From contig NZ_CADCSU010000120.1 in the NCBI RefSeq assembly GCF_902804475.1, forward strand, positions 1 through 36,678: a stretch of 36,678 nucleotides of DNA, written 5' to 3'. This document shows, one piece after another, positions 16,305-24,087 of this stretch (position 1 is the stretch's first letter; each line of letters opens with the position of its first letter). Made by a program: the position numbers and the translations under genes. Under the pieces are notes generated by a model, which was not told where the DNA came from, made no database searches, and was given only the letters and a program-made list of their open reading frames with translations. The stretch comes from Flavobacterium bizetiae (lineage in GTDB: Bacteria > Bacteroidota > Bacteroidia > Flavobacteriales > Flavobacteriaceae).

Positions 16305-17924
16305 ATGGCAACTCAAAAAAAATTAATAAAAGTCAACCCGGCAGATAACGTAATTGTCGCTTTAACCGATTTGGTACAAAACGAACAAATTATGTTTGAA
16401 GGAACTACCGTCTCACCAACAACTGATGTTAAGGCAAAACATAAAATCGCGGAGAAAGATTTTACAATTGGGAATGATATTATAATGTATGGTGTTTTGG
16501 TTGGAAAAGCTGCTAAACCTATAAAAAAAGGAGAAGTAATTACCACCGAAAATGTAAAACATCAAAGCGAAAAAGTTTTTGGTAAAAACGGAAATTTAGG
16601 CTGGACTCCACCAAATGTAGATCGTTGGAAAGACAAAACTTTCAACGGATACCACCGTACTGATGGACAAGTTGGAACCAAAAACGTCTGGTTGTTTTTT
16701 CCATTGGTTTTTTGCGAAAACAAAAATATCGAAAAACTCAAAGATATTTTTGAAAACGAATTAATGCCCAAAAAAGAAGTTTCTTATAAAAATTTGTTAC
16801 GCTCTTTAATTGAAGAAAAAAGCGTAGAAGAAGTTTCGGATAAAAATTTAAATGAAAATCTTTTAGATAATGTCGAAGTAAAATTTATCAATCATCAAGG
16901 TGGTTGTGGAGGGATTCGACAAGATTCAGAATTGTTGGCAAAACTGCTTGCAGGATATGTGAACAACCCCAATGTTGCAGGTGCAACTGTTTTAAGTTTA
17001 GGTTGCCAAAATTTGCAAGTTGATATTTTTAAGAAGGCATTGAAAGAAATGAGTCCCAATAGTGATAAAGAAATTTTGATCTATGAGCAACAACAAATTG
17101 GAACTACCGATCAAATGTTTCAAATGGTGATTAAAGATTCTTATGAAGCCATTAAAAGAGCCAACAAAATTGAACGCAAACCTGCTCCGCTTTCAAAGCT
17201 AAGTATTGGTTTAGAATGTGGAGGGTCTGACGGATTTTCAGGAATTTCTGCTAATCCGGCATTAGGAATTGTTTCAGATATTTTTGCAGCTTTGGGAGGG
17301 AAAACAATTTTGGCAGAGTTTCCTGAATTATGTGGCGTTGAGCAAGAATTAATGAACCGATGTGTGGACGAAGAAAAAGCAGATAAGTTTTTAACTTTAA
17401 TGAAAGCTTTTGAAAAATCAGTTGTAGATGCAGGTTCAGGGTTTGATATGAATCCATCTCCGGGAAACATCAAAGACGGATTAATTACAGATGCAATGAA
17501 ATCTGCTGGCGCAGCTAAAAAAGGTGGAACTTCACCTGTTGTAGATGTTTTAGATTACGGAGAATATATTTCAAAACCAGGATTAAATCTTTTAAATACG
17601 CCAGGAAATGACGCAGAATGTACCACAGGATTGGTAGGATCGGGCGCAACAGTTGTTTTATTTACCACAGGTTTAGGAAATCCGATGGGAAATCCGATTG
17701 CACCGGTTGTAAAAATTTCTTCGAACACGGCATTAATTAATAGAATGTCTGATATTATCGATGTAAATGCCGGAACGGTGATTACTGGTGAAAAAACCAT
17801 TACCGAGGTTGGAGCAGAAATAGTAGATTACATTATAGAATTGGCAAGCGGAAACGTGGAAACAAAAGCAGACCAGTTGAAACAAGATGTATTTATTCCT
17901 TGGAAAAGAGGAGTTTCATTATAA
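16305..17924 (+). CDS. uxaA: Altronate dehydratase UxaA
   Basis: The protein has 539 residues. The N-terminal SAF domain (about 1-85) and the large C-terminal galactarate/altronate dehydratase domain are both present on one chain. Family segments are HRTDGQVGTKNVWLFFP near 117, NHQGGCGGIRQDS near 196-208 and GLECGGSDGFSGISANPALG near 302. It dehydrates D-altronate to KDG in the cytoplasm, joining the pathway at KdgK. The gene begins 2 bp after the uxaB stop and is followed by a strong terminator. Iron dependence is known for the family and is not shown by the sequence. Confidence 0.95.
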   Translation: MATQKKLIKVNPADNVIVALTDLVQNEQIMFEGTTVSPTTDVKAKHKIAEKDFTIGNDIIMYGVLVGKAAKPIKKGEVITTENVKHQSEKVFGKNGNLGWTPPNVDRWKDKTFNGYHRTDGQVGTKNVWLFFPLVFCENKNIEKLKDIFENELMPKKEVSYKNLLRSLIEEKSVEEVSDKNLNENLLDNVEVKFINHQGGCGGIRQDSELLAKLLAGYVNNPNVAGATVLSLGCQNLQVDIFKKALKEMSPNSDKEILIYEQQQIGTTDQMFQMVIKDSYEAIKRANKIERKPAPLSKLSIGLECGGSDGFSGISANPALGIVSDIFAALGGKTILAEFPELCGVEQELMNRCVDEEKADKFLTLMKAFEKSVVDAGSGFDMNPSPGNIKDGLITDAMKSAGAAKKGGTSPVVDVLDYGEYISKPGLNLLNTPGNDAECTTGLVGSGATVVLFTTGLGNPMGNPIAPVVKISSNTALINRMSDIIDVNAGTVITGEKTITEVGAEIVDYIIELASGNVETKADQLKQDVFIPWKRGVSL

Positions 17925-18065
17925 TTTTTACCATATAAGTGATATAAGTTCACTTTAGTTTTTATTACACTCAATAAAAAAGGCAGCTCTTTAAAGAGCT
18001 GCCTTTTGTTTTAGTCTGTTTATGTAGCAAACTTAAATCTACTTATATCACTTATATGGTAAAAA
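17925..18065. repeat. Perfect 25-bp inverted repeat enclosing a terminator
   Basis: The arm 17925-17949 (core ACCATATAAGTGATATAAGT) is an exact reverse complement of 18041-18065. The 91-bp interior holds the palindromic terminator. Each arm contains a tandem word, ATATAAGTG then ATATAAGT. No transposase or target duplication is visible. This may be a short non-autonomous intergenic repeat or a large transcript-end structure between convergent genes. Confidence 0.85.
17978..18010. terminator. Bidirectional intrinsic terminator between uxaA and the LacI gene
   Basis: The 30-bp segment 17978-18007 is a perfect palindrome (half AAAAGGCAGCTCTTT), giving a GC-containing stem with A-tract and T-tract on opposite sides. 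It can end transcription from either convergent gene. Confidence 0.9.
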
Positions 18066-18087
18066 AAAGACGCACTACTGTGCGTCT
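18061..18087 (-). terminator. Intrinsic terminator of the LacI-type gene
   Basis: On the minus strand AGACGCAC pairs with GTGCGTCT over a 4-nt loop (18068-18087), followed by eight U (18061-18068). It lies 26 bp after the LacI stop. The U-run is shared with the right arm of the 25-bp inverted repeat. Confidence 0.9.
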
Positions 18088-18112
18088 ATAAATGTTGAAT
18101 ATATCTTAAAAA

Positions 18113-19141
18113 TTAAGAGCTAGTTCTTGATGATGATTTACGAATGTGTAATTCAGGAGCGAGAACTACCTTCTTTTCGATTTTGATAGTATCTGTTTTA
18201 TCTACTTGTTCTAAGAAAACACGAGCAGACATTTTTCCCATTTCAAGTGGTGACTGATCTACAGAAGTTATAGACAATTCCATGAATTTTGTGAATGGCT
18301 CATTACTGAAACCTGCAACACAAAAATCTTTAGGAATGCTGATATTTCGGGATCTTAATTCCTGAATGGCGCCTAATGCCGCGAAATCACTTGAAGAGAA
18401 TATAGCATCGGGAGGAGTTTCTAATTGTAATAATAAATCAACGGCTTCTTTTCCTGCATCGACAAAACTTTTTACAGGAATTACATATTCTTCTTTAAAT
18501 GTTATTCCGTTATCCAGTAAAGCTTGTTTGTATCCTAAAAACCTGTTTTTGAAAATTTCAAGAGATTGATCTCCCGATAAATGGGCAATAGATTTACAGC
18601 CTTCATCAATTAGATGTTTGGTAGTAATATAGCCTCCTTTAAAGTCATTGATAGTTACTGAACTTACTCCATCAATATGTTTGCTTCTATCAAAAAAGAT
18701 TAGCGGAACATTTTTTTGTAATACGTTATGAAAAGCGCCTTCATTTTCGCCGGTAACATCTGTAACCGACATTATGATACCGTCTACTTGTGCGTCTATT
18801 AAGGTATATAAATTCTCATTTTCTCTTTTTGCGCTTTCGTGAGTCTGGCAAATAATGACCTGATAACCATGAGGATGAAGTTCCTCTTCGATTCCTCTAA
18901 TAACAGAGGCAAAAAAGTTGCTGTCTATACGAGGAACAATAACTCCGATATTATTACTACGTCCGCTTTTTAAGGCAAGTGCCAGTTTATTTTGTTTGTA
19001 GTTCATCGCAGCGGCAGTTTTTATAACTAGCTCACGAGTACTCTCTTTTATTTTCGGATTGTTGTTTAAAGCCCTTGAAACGGTAGCGGCAGTGATATTT
19101 AATTTCTCAGCAATATCGTAAATAGTTATTTTTTCGCTCAT
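18113..19141 (-). CDS. LacI/GalR-family repressor, predicted regulator of the pectin and hexuronate regulon
   Basis: The protein has 342 residues. The N-terminal helix-turn-helix is ITIYDIAEKLNITAATVSRA (5-24), followed by the hinge-helix segment NKLALALKSG (51-60), which in this family inserts into a central CG of the operator. The periplasmic-binding-protein-like effector domain begins at NIGVIVPRIDSNFF (64 onwards) and contains DGIIMSVTD and IFFDRSKHIDGVSSV. Three palindromes with a central CG occur at promoters of transport, catabolic and PUL genes in this window, and a weaker one lies upstream of this gene, so it is the natural candidate to bind them. The inducer is probably a pathway intermediate such as KDG or galacturonate. 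That is inferred and unproven. Confidence 0.92.
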   Translation of the reverse strand: MSEKITIYDIAEKLNITAATVSRALNNNPKIKESTRELVIKTAAAMNYKQNKLALALKSGRSNNIGVIVPRIDSNFFASVIRGIEEELHPHGYQVIICQTHESAKRENENLYTLIDAQVDGIIMSVTDVTGENEGAFHNVLQKNVPLIFFDRSKHIDGVSSVTINDFKGGYITTKHLIDEGCKSIAHLSGDQSLEIFKNRFLGYKQALLDNGITFKEEYVIPVKSFVDAGKEAVDLLLQLETPPDAIFSSSDFAALGAIQELRSRNISIPKDFCVAGFSNEPFTKFMELSITSVDQSPLEMGKMSARVFLEQVDKTDTIKIEKKVVLAPELHIRKSSSRTSS

Positions 19142-19424
19142 TAATAAAGGTTTTCAGATTAAACTTAGACAAAAATACATTTTTTTTTATAACGTTACAC
19201 AAATTGTTATCGATTACCATAGCTAATAATTATAACGTTTTCGGTTCAACAATGATAATAAATTATAGGTTTTTTTACATTAAGTGTAATTATATTTCAT
19301 AATAAAAATTAAATATACAAATATTTTCTAAATTAATTTGGTGCAGTCGAAGTTATTTTATATTTTCGTGTAATCGATTACATAATTACATTGTTTTGAT
19401 TATCAAACAATAAATACTACTCAA
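19142..19424. promoter_or_regulatory. Divergent control region, LacI-type gene and GH28-susCD operon
   Basis: This 283-bp spacer has two operator-like sites. TGTTATCGATTACC (19205-19218), two mismatches from the perfect palindrome, lies about 64 bp upstream of the repressor start and suggests autoregulation. The perfect operator at 19369-19382 serves the plus-strand operon. AAGTGTAAT at 19282-19290 repeats the word found in the uxaB leader. Confidence 0.7.
19337..19382 (+). promoter_or_regulatory. Promoter and perfect LacI-type operator of the GH28-susCD operon
   Basis: TTTG (19337-19340) and TATTTTCG (19361-19368, one mismatch from TAnnTTTG) are 20 bp apart. The perfect 14-bp palindrome TGTAATCGATTACA (19369-19382) follows without a gap. 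This is the same layout as at exuT and kduI. The leader to the GH28 ATG is about 50 nt. Confidence 0.85.
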
Positions 19425-20864
19425 ATGATTGTAAATAAGATAATAGCGTTCAAAACAGTATTAATCTCTGGCGTAGCTGCTTTATTGATTTCATCCTGTG
19501 CAAAGCAAACTGCTAAAGTTTCTGATGCTAATCCGTGGAAAAAAATGGAATTAATTATAAAAAGTATTCCGCAAACTCAGTTTCCAGATAAAACATTCAA
19601 CATAAAAGATTTTGGCGCTGTAGCGGATGGGAAAACATCCAATACAATTGCTTTCGAAAAAGCAATTAAAGCATGTGCAGGTAATGGCGGAGGAAGAGTT
19701 TTGGTTCCTAATGGAAAATACCTGACAGGTCCTATACATTTAGAAAGTAATGTCAATTTGCATTTAGAAGATAATGCCGAGATTCTTTTTAGCATCAATC
19801 CTAAAGAGTATCCGATGGTTCATACTTCATGGGAAGGAACCGAACTAATGAATTATTCACCTCTTATATATGCCAGAAATAAAACCAATGTTGCCATAAC
19901 CGGAAAAGGAACTCTCAACGGTCAGGCCGATGCTACAAACTGGTGGATTTGGTCAGGAGGAAAAGATTATGGATGGAAGAAAGGAATTCCTTCTCAAAAT
20001 GATCCTGAAAACCGTGAAGTTTTAATTGAAATGGCTGAAAAAGGTATTCCGGTCGAAGAGAGAATTTTTGGTGAAGGACGTTATTTACGCCCCAATTTTA
20101 TTGAGTTTTTTGAATGCAACACCGTTTTGGTAAAAGACATCACAGTTATAAATGCTCCGTTTTGGATTTTACATCCCATAAAAACAAATAATATCATTAT
20201 TGATGGGGTGACGGTAAATAGTCACGGACCTAATAATGACGGTTGTGATCCTGAATATTCGCAAAATGTACTCATTAAAAACTGCACATTTAATACCGGA
20301 GATGATTGTATTGCAATAAAATCAGGCCGTGATGCTGATGGCAGGAGAGTGGCAATACCAAGTAAAAACATCATTGTTCAGAATTGTAAAATGATCGACG
20401 GTCATGGCGGCGTGGTGATGGGGAGCGAAATATCTGCTGGTGTCAATAATGTTTTTGTAGAGAATTGCGTGATGGATAGCCCTAATCTGGATCGCGCTAT
20501 TCGCATCAAAACAAATTCAAAAAGAGGCGGAGTTGTAGAAGATGTATATGTACGAAATCTTGAAGTAGGAACTGTAAAAGAATGTGTGTTGCGGGTAACG
20601 ATGTTCTATAATGTATACGGTTCTCAAACAGGAAATTTTATTCCCACAGTAAGAAATATAAACCTTGAAAATATCACAGTAAAAAACGGTGGAAAGTACG
20701 GAGTCTGGGCAGAAGGATATGAAGAATCTCCGGTAGAAAATATTACACTTAAAAATGTAAAAATAGCAAAAGTAGGCAAGCCCTATTTATTGAAAAATGT
20801 AAAGAATATCAATTTTATAAATACAAATGCAAATGAGAAAAAAGTAGAAACCATTAAAAATTAA
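19425..20864 (+). CDS. GH28 polygalacturonase lipoprotein
   Basis: The protein has 479 residues. A lipoprotein signal ends at LLISSC, so Cys25 is predicted to be lipidated. It is followed by AKQTAKV, which lacks the acidic surface-export signal of Bacteroidota, so it probably faces the periplasm. It has the right-handed parallel beta-helix of GH28. The catalytic set is complete: Asp272 in NNDGCDPE, Asp293-Asp294 in TGDDCIAIKSG, His327 in GHGGVVMGSE, and the RIK motif 360-362 in RAIRIKTN. It hydrolyses alpha-1,4-galacturonosyl bonds; exo action on oligogalacturonates is more likely given the location. It is the first gene of the PUL operon, and susC starts 35 bp later. Confidence 0.93.
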   Translation: MIVNKIIAFKTVLISGVAALLISSCAKQTAKVSDANPWKKMELIIKSIPQTQFPDKTFNIKDFGAVADGKTSNTIAFEKAIKACAGNGGGRVLVPNGKYLTGPIHLESNVNLHLEDNAEILFSINPKEYPMVHTSWEGTELMNYSPLIYARNKTNVAITGKGTLNGQADATNWWIWSGGKDYGWKKGIPSQNDPENREVLIEMAEKGIPVEERIFGEGRYLRPNFIEFFECNTVLVKDITVINAPFWILHPIKTNNIIIDGVTVNSHGPNNDGCDPEYSQNVLIKNCTFNTGDDCIAIKSGRDADGRRVAIPSKNIIVQNCKMIDGHGGVVMGSEISAGVNNVFVENCVMDSPNLDRAIRIKTNSKRGGVVEDVYVRNLEVGTVKECVLRVTMFYNVYGSQTGNFIPTVRNINLENITVKNGGKYGVWAEGYEESPVENITLKNVKIAKVGKPYLLKNVKNINFINTNANEKKVETIKN

Positions 20865-20874
20865 AAACTATCAA

Positions 20875-20900
20875 TTTAACCAAACTATTTAACCAAACTA
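20875..20900 (+). repeat. Tandem 13-bp duplication at the susC start
   Basis: TTTAACCAAACTA occurs at 20875-20887 and again, with no gap, at 20888-20900. The last A of the second copy is the A of the susC ATG. The first copy ends in CTATTT and therefore offers no start codon. Confidence 0.9.
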
Positions 20901-23900
20901 TGAATTTTAAACAATTATCTAAGAAAAAAATAAAATACAATCTTGTATTTTTATTTTTCCTGAATTTCCTGTTGAGTACGACAATATACGCTCAATCGAC
21001 TCCGGTAGAAGGTAAAATTACAGATGCTGCTGGATTATCACTACCAGGGGTAAATATCCAGGAAAAAGGAACTAAAAATGGTACCTCTACAGATTTTGAG
21101 GGAAGTTTTAAAATTAACGTAACCAGTAATAAAGCAATTTTAGTAATTAGTTATTTGGGTTTTCAGACACAAGAAGTTAGTGTTGCCGGAAAATCTAAAG
21201 TTAATGTAAGCTTGGCTGAACAATCCAACTCATTAAATGAAGTGGTTGTAGTAGGTTATGGTACTGTGAAAAAATCAGATGTTACAGGTACAGTAAGTAC
21301 TATAAGTGCGGCGACTATAACTGAGAGAAATACAACAAATCCATTAGAAGCTATACAAGGAAGTACAGCAGGGGTTCAAATTTCTTCTGCTTCAGGGCGT
21401 GCAGGAGATGGATTCAAAATCGTTATCAGAGGAAACAACTCTTTGCTATCTGATACTAGTGGTACTAATTCTACAGCTGTAGGATCGACTCCTTTGTTTG
21501 TTGTTGATGGTGTACCTCTGGACAATATTGACTTTTTAAACCCACAGGATATTGCCAGAATGGATGTATTAAAAGATGCTTCTTCTGCAGCAATATATGG
21601 TTCCAGAGCTTCTAACGGGGTTGTGATTGTAACAACAAAAAGTGGGACAACAGCTAAAAAAGGAATTAATGTTAGTTTTAATACATCATATGGAACTAAA
21701 ACAGCTGCTAGATTACCAAAATTTATGAATTCACAAGAGTGGTATGCATTTAATCAATCTGCATTTTTATCTTATCCAGCAACTTCGCAAACACCTCAGG
21801 CACTTGCAACTGCCTCTACAGGTAATAGTCCTTTATTAGTTAAAAGATACAATGAAGGTTTTAGTTATGACTGGGTTGATGCGATACTTAAGCCTGGTGC
21901 AACACAAAATAATTATTTAAACATTTCGGGGCGTGGAGAGTCAGGTTTAAGCTATAATATAGGGCTTGGTATGCAAAGTGATGAAGGACTTATTGATAAT
22001 GATTCGACAGACAAGTACTCTTTCAAGTTAGGATTAAATCATAAAATAAATGACAAATTCTCTACAGGTGTAAACATTACTGTGGCGCGTACTGTGAACC
22101 AATTAGGTAGTGATTTAGCAATGCAGGATGCATTTAGGCTACCTACACTTTTATCTCCATGGGCTGTTGATGCTAACGGAAATGATATTGTAGGACAATT
22201 AACATTACAACCTGGTAAAATAACGCAACCTGGTAATACCACCCTTATTTTAGATAGAACTAGTAATGTCAATCCATTAATGGAAATTGCAAACTCTTCA
22301 CAAACAGAAAAAACATGGCAAACTGTTGGTAATGTTTATTTTCAATACCAAATGTTAAAATGGTTAAGCTTTAAAACAACTTTTGCTGCTGGTATAGTAA
22401 ATTCTGTTACAGGTATATCTAATACCGCTAATACCAATCAGGGAATTCTGGTAAAAGGAAATTCTTCATCAATTAGAAATTACAATAATTTCAATTATAC
22501 TTGGGACAATCAGCTAGATCTAAAGCATACTTTTAATGAAGTACATGATTTTAGTATGTTATTATTGCAAAGTACTTACGCCAACACGGATGAAAATTCA
22601 TACTTATATTCAAGTAATCAGCCTTTTGAATCAGGAATTTACAATGTTCCATCAGGAGCACCTTCAACTTATTCTTTTGTGGCTCCAACACCAGAAACAC
22701 CTTATGTGAAAAACGAGTTAAAATCTTATGCAGTACGTTTAAATTATGCTTACAAGGATAAATATTTATTAACCGCCTCTAACAGATGGGACGGCTCATC
22801 TGTATTATCAAAAGGAAATCAATGGGAAAGTTTTCCATCTGTAGCTTTAGGCTGGAAAATTAGTAAAGAGTCATTTTTAAAAAACAGCAACATTATTTCT
22901 GACTTGAAATTAAGAGCTAGTTTGGGGTATACAGGAAATGACAATGTTAATGCTTATGCATCGCAAGCACTTTTAGACCAACAAACATTCTATGCGAACG
23001 GATCGAATCTTGTTGCAGGATGGCAATCAAAAAATTTAGCCAACATAAAATTAGCTTGGGAAAAAACAAGAGAAGTAAATTTTGGACTTGATTTTGGTTT
23101 ACTAAAAAACAGAATTTCAGGAAGCGTTGACGTTTATGACAGATTATCAACTAACGTAATCAATAGTAGACAACTTCCTTATGAAACGGGTTACGCAAGA
23201 ACATTTGACAATGTAGGTTCAGTTAGTAACAAAGGTGTTGAAGTTTCATTGACAACTAAAAACATTCAGTTAGAAAAACTAAAATGGGAAACAACATTCA
23301 TATTTAGTAAAAATATAAATGAATTAGTTTCTATTAATTACCAAGAAACAAGTGATATAGGAAATAATTTAATACTTGGTTCAGAGTTAAATCCTAACTT
23401 TCACTATGTTTATGACGGAGTTTGGCAAGAAAGCGAAGCTACTCAAGCTGCGTTGTTTGGTGCTAAACCTGGTAATGGTAAATTAAAAGACCTGAATGGT
23501 GATAATAAAATTGATGCTAACGATAAAACTGTAATTGGCAGTAGCGTTCCTAAATGGCAGGGAAGTTTTTATTCTAAACTGACATTTGGCCAATTTGATT
23601 TCAATTTCTCGATTATTACGAGCCAGGGACAAACCGTATATAGTCCTTTTCATAGACAATTTACAGATGTTACAGACCGAAACCGTCAAAGGGTAAAAAT
23701 GGACTATTTTGTACCAACCAATGGTGCTGGTGTTACTCCTAATGCTTCAAACAATGCTCCAAGACCTGGTCCTACAGCGGGTGGTAATGGAGCAGGTGCG
23801 ACTTATCTCGAGACAACAAATACAGGTCTTGTTGGTTATGCATTTTATAGAGATGCATCTTACGTAAAAGTAAAAAACATCTCATTAGGTTATACATTAA

Positions 23901-24076
23901 ATTCAGATTTAATGCAAAAACTTAAAATTAGTAATCTAAGAATTTTCATTAACGTTTTAGATCCGTTTGTTTTTACTGATTTTGATGGTTACGATCCTGA
24001 ATGGGCAGGAGCTGCGATAGGTATTAACCGTCCATCTTCTATTACTACTCAATTAGGATTAAGTGTTAACTTTTAA
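20900..24076 (+). CDS. SusC-type TonB-dependent receptor of the pectin PUL
   Basis: The protein has 1058 residues. A signal peptide (about 1-32, ending TIYAQ) precedes a CarboxypepD_reg-like domain (about 34-110, with DAAGLSLPGVNIQEKGTKNG). The plug domain (about 115-255) contains EVVVVGYGTVKKSDVTGTVS, PLFVVDGVPLDN and the SusC signature YGSRASNGVVIVTTKSG. A large beta-barrel follows, ending in ITTQLGLSVNF with the terminal aromatic residue. It imports oligosaccharides through the outer membrane using TonB energy, as a complex with the SusD-type lipoprotein encoded 11 bp downstream. The substrate is inferred to be homogalacturonan or related pectin oligosaccharides from the surrounding enzymes. 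Confidence 0.96.
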   Translation: MNFKQLSKKKIKYNLVFLFFLNFLLSTTIYAQSTPVEGKITDAAGLSLPGVNIQEKGTKNGTSTDFEGSFKINVTSNKAILVISYLGFQTQEVSVAGKSKVNVSLAEQSNSLNEVVVVGYGTVKKSDVTGTVSTISAATITERNTTNPLEAIQGSTAGVQISSASGRAGDGFKIVIRGNNSLLSDTSGTNSTAVGSTPLFVVDGVPLDNIDFLNPQDIARMDVLKDASSAAIYGSRASNGVVIVTTKSGTTAKKGINVSFNTSYGTKTAARLPKFMNSQEWYAFNQSAFLSYPATSQTPQALATASTGNSPLLVKRYNEGFSYDWVDAILKPGATQNNYLNISGRGESGLSYNIGLGMQSDEGLIDNDSTDKYSFKLGLNHKINDKFSTGVNITVARTVNQLGSDLAMQDAFRLPTLLSPWAVDANGNDIVGQLTLQPGKITQPGNTTLILDRTSNVNPLMEIANSSQTEKTWQTVGNVYFQYQMLKWLSFKTTFAAGIVNSVTGISNTANTNQGILVKGNSSSIRNYNNFNYTWDNQLDLKHTFNEVHDFSMLLLQSTYANTDENSYLYSSNQPFESGIYNVPSGAPSTYSFVAPTPETPYVKNELKSYAVRLNYAYKDKYLLTASNRWDGSSVLSKGNQWESFPSVALGWKISKESFLKNSNIISDLKLRASLGYTGNDNVNAYASQALLDQQTFYANGSNLVAGWQSKNLANIKLAWEKTREVNFGLDFGLLKNRISGSVDVYDRLSTNVINSRQLPYETGYARTFDNVGSVSNKGVEVSLTTKNIQLEKLKWETTFIFSKNINELVSINYQETSDIGNNLILGSELNPNFHYVYDGVWQESEATQAALFGAKPGNGKLKDLNGDNKIDANDKTVIGSSVPKWQGSFYSKLTFGQFDFNFSIITSQGQTVYSPFHRQFTDVTDRNRQRVKMDYFVPTNGAGVTPNASNNAPRPGPTAGGNGAGATYLETTNTGLVGYAFYRDASYVKVKNISLGYTLNSDLMQKLKISNLRIFINVLDPFVFTDFDGYDPEWAGAAIGINRPSSITTQLGLSVNF

Positions 24077-24087
24077 TAAAATAAAAA

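Noticed and set aside
17925..18065. Insertion sequence or transposon bounded by the 25-bp inverted repeat
   Set aside because: The interior is only 91 bp, contains terminators and no transposase, and no flanking target duplication is visible; described as a repeat instead.
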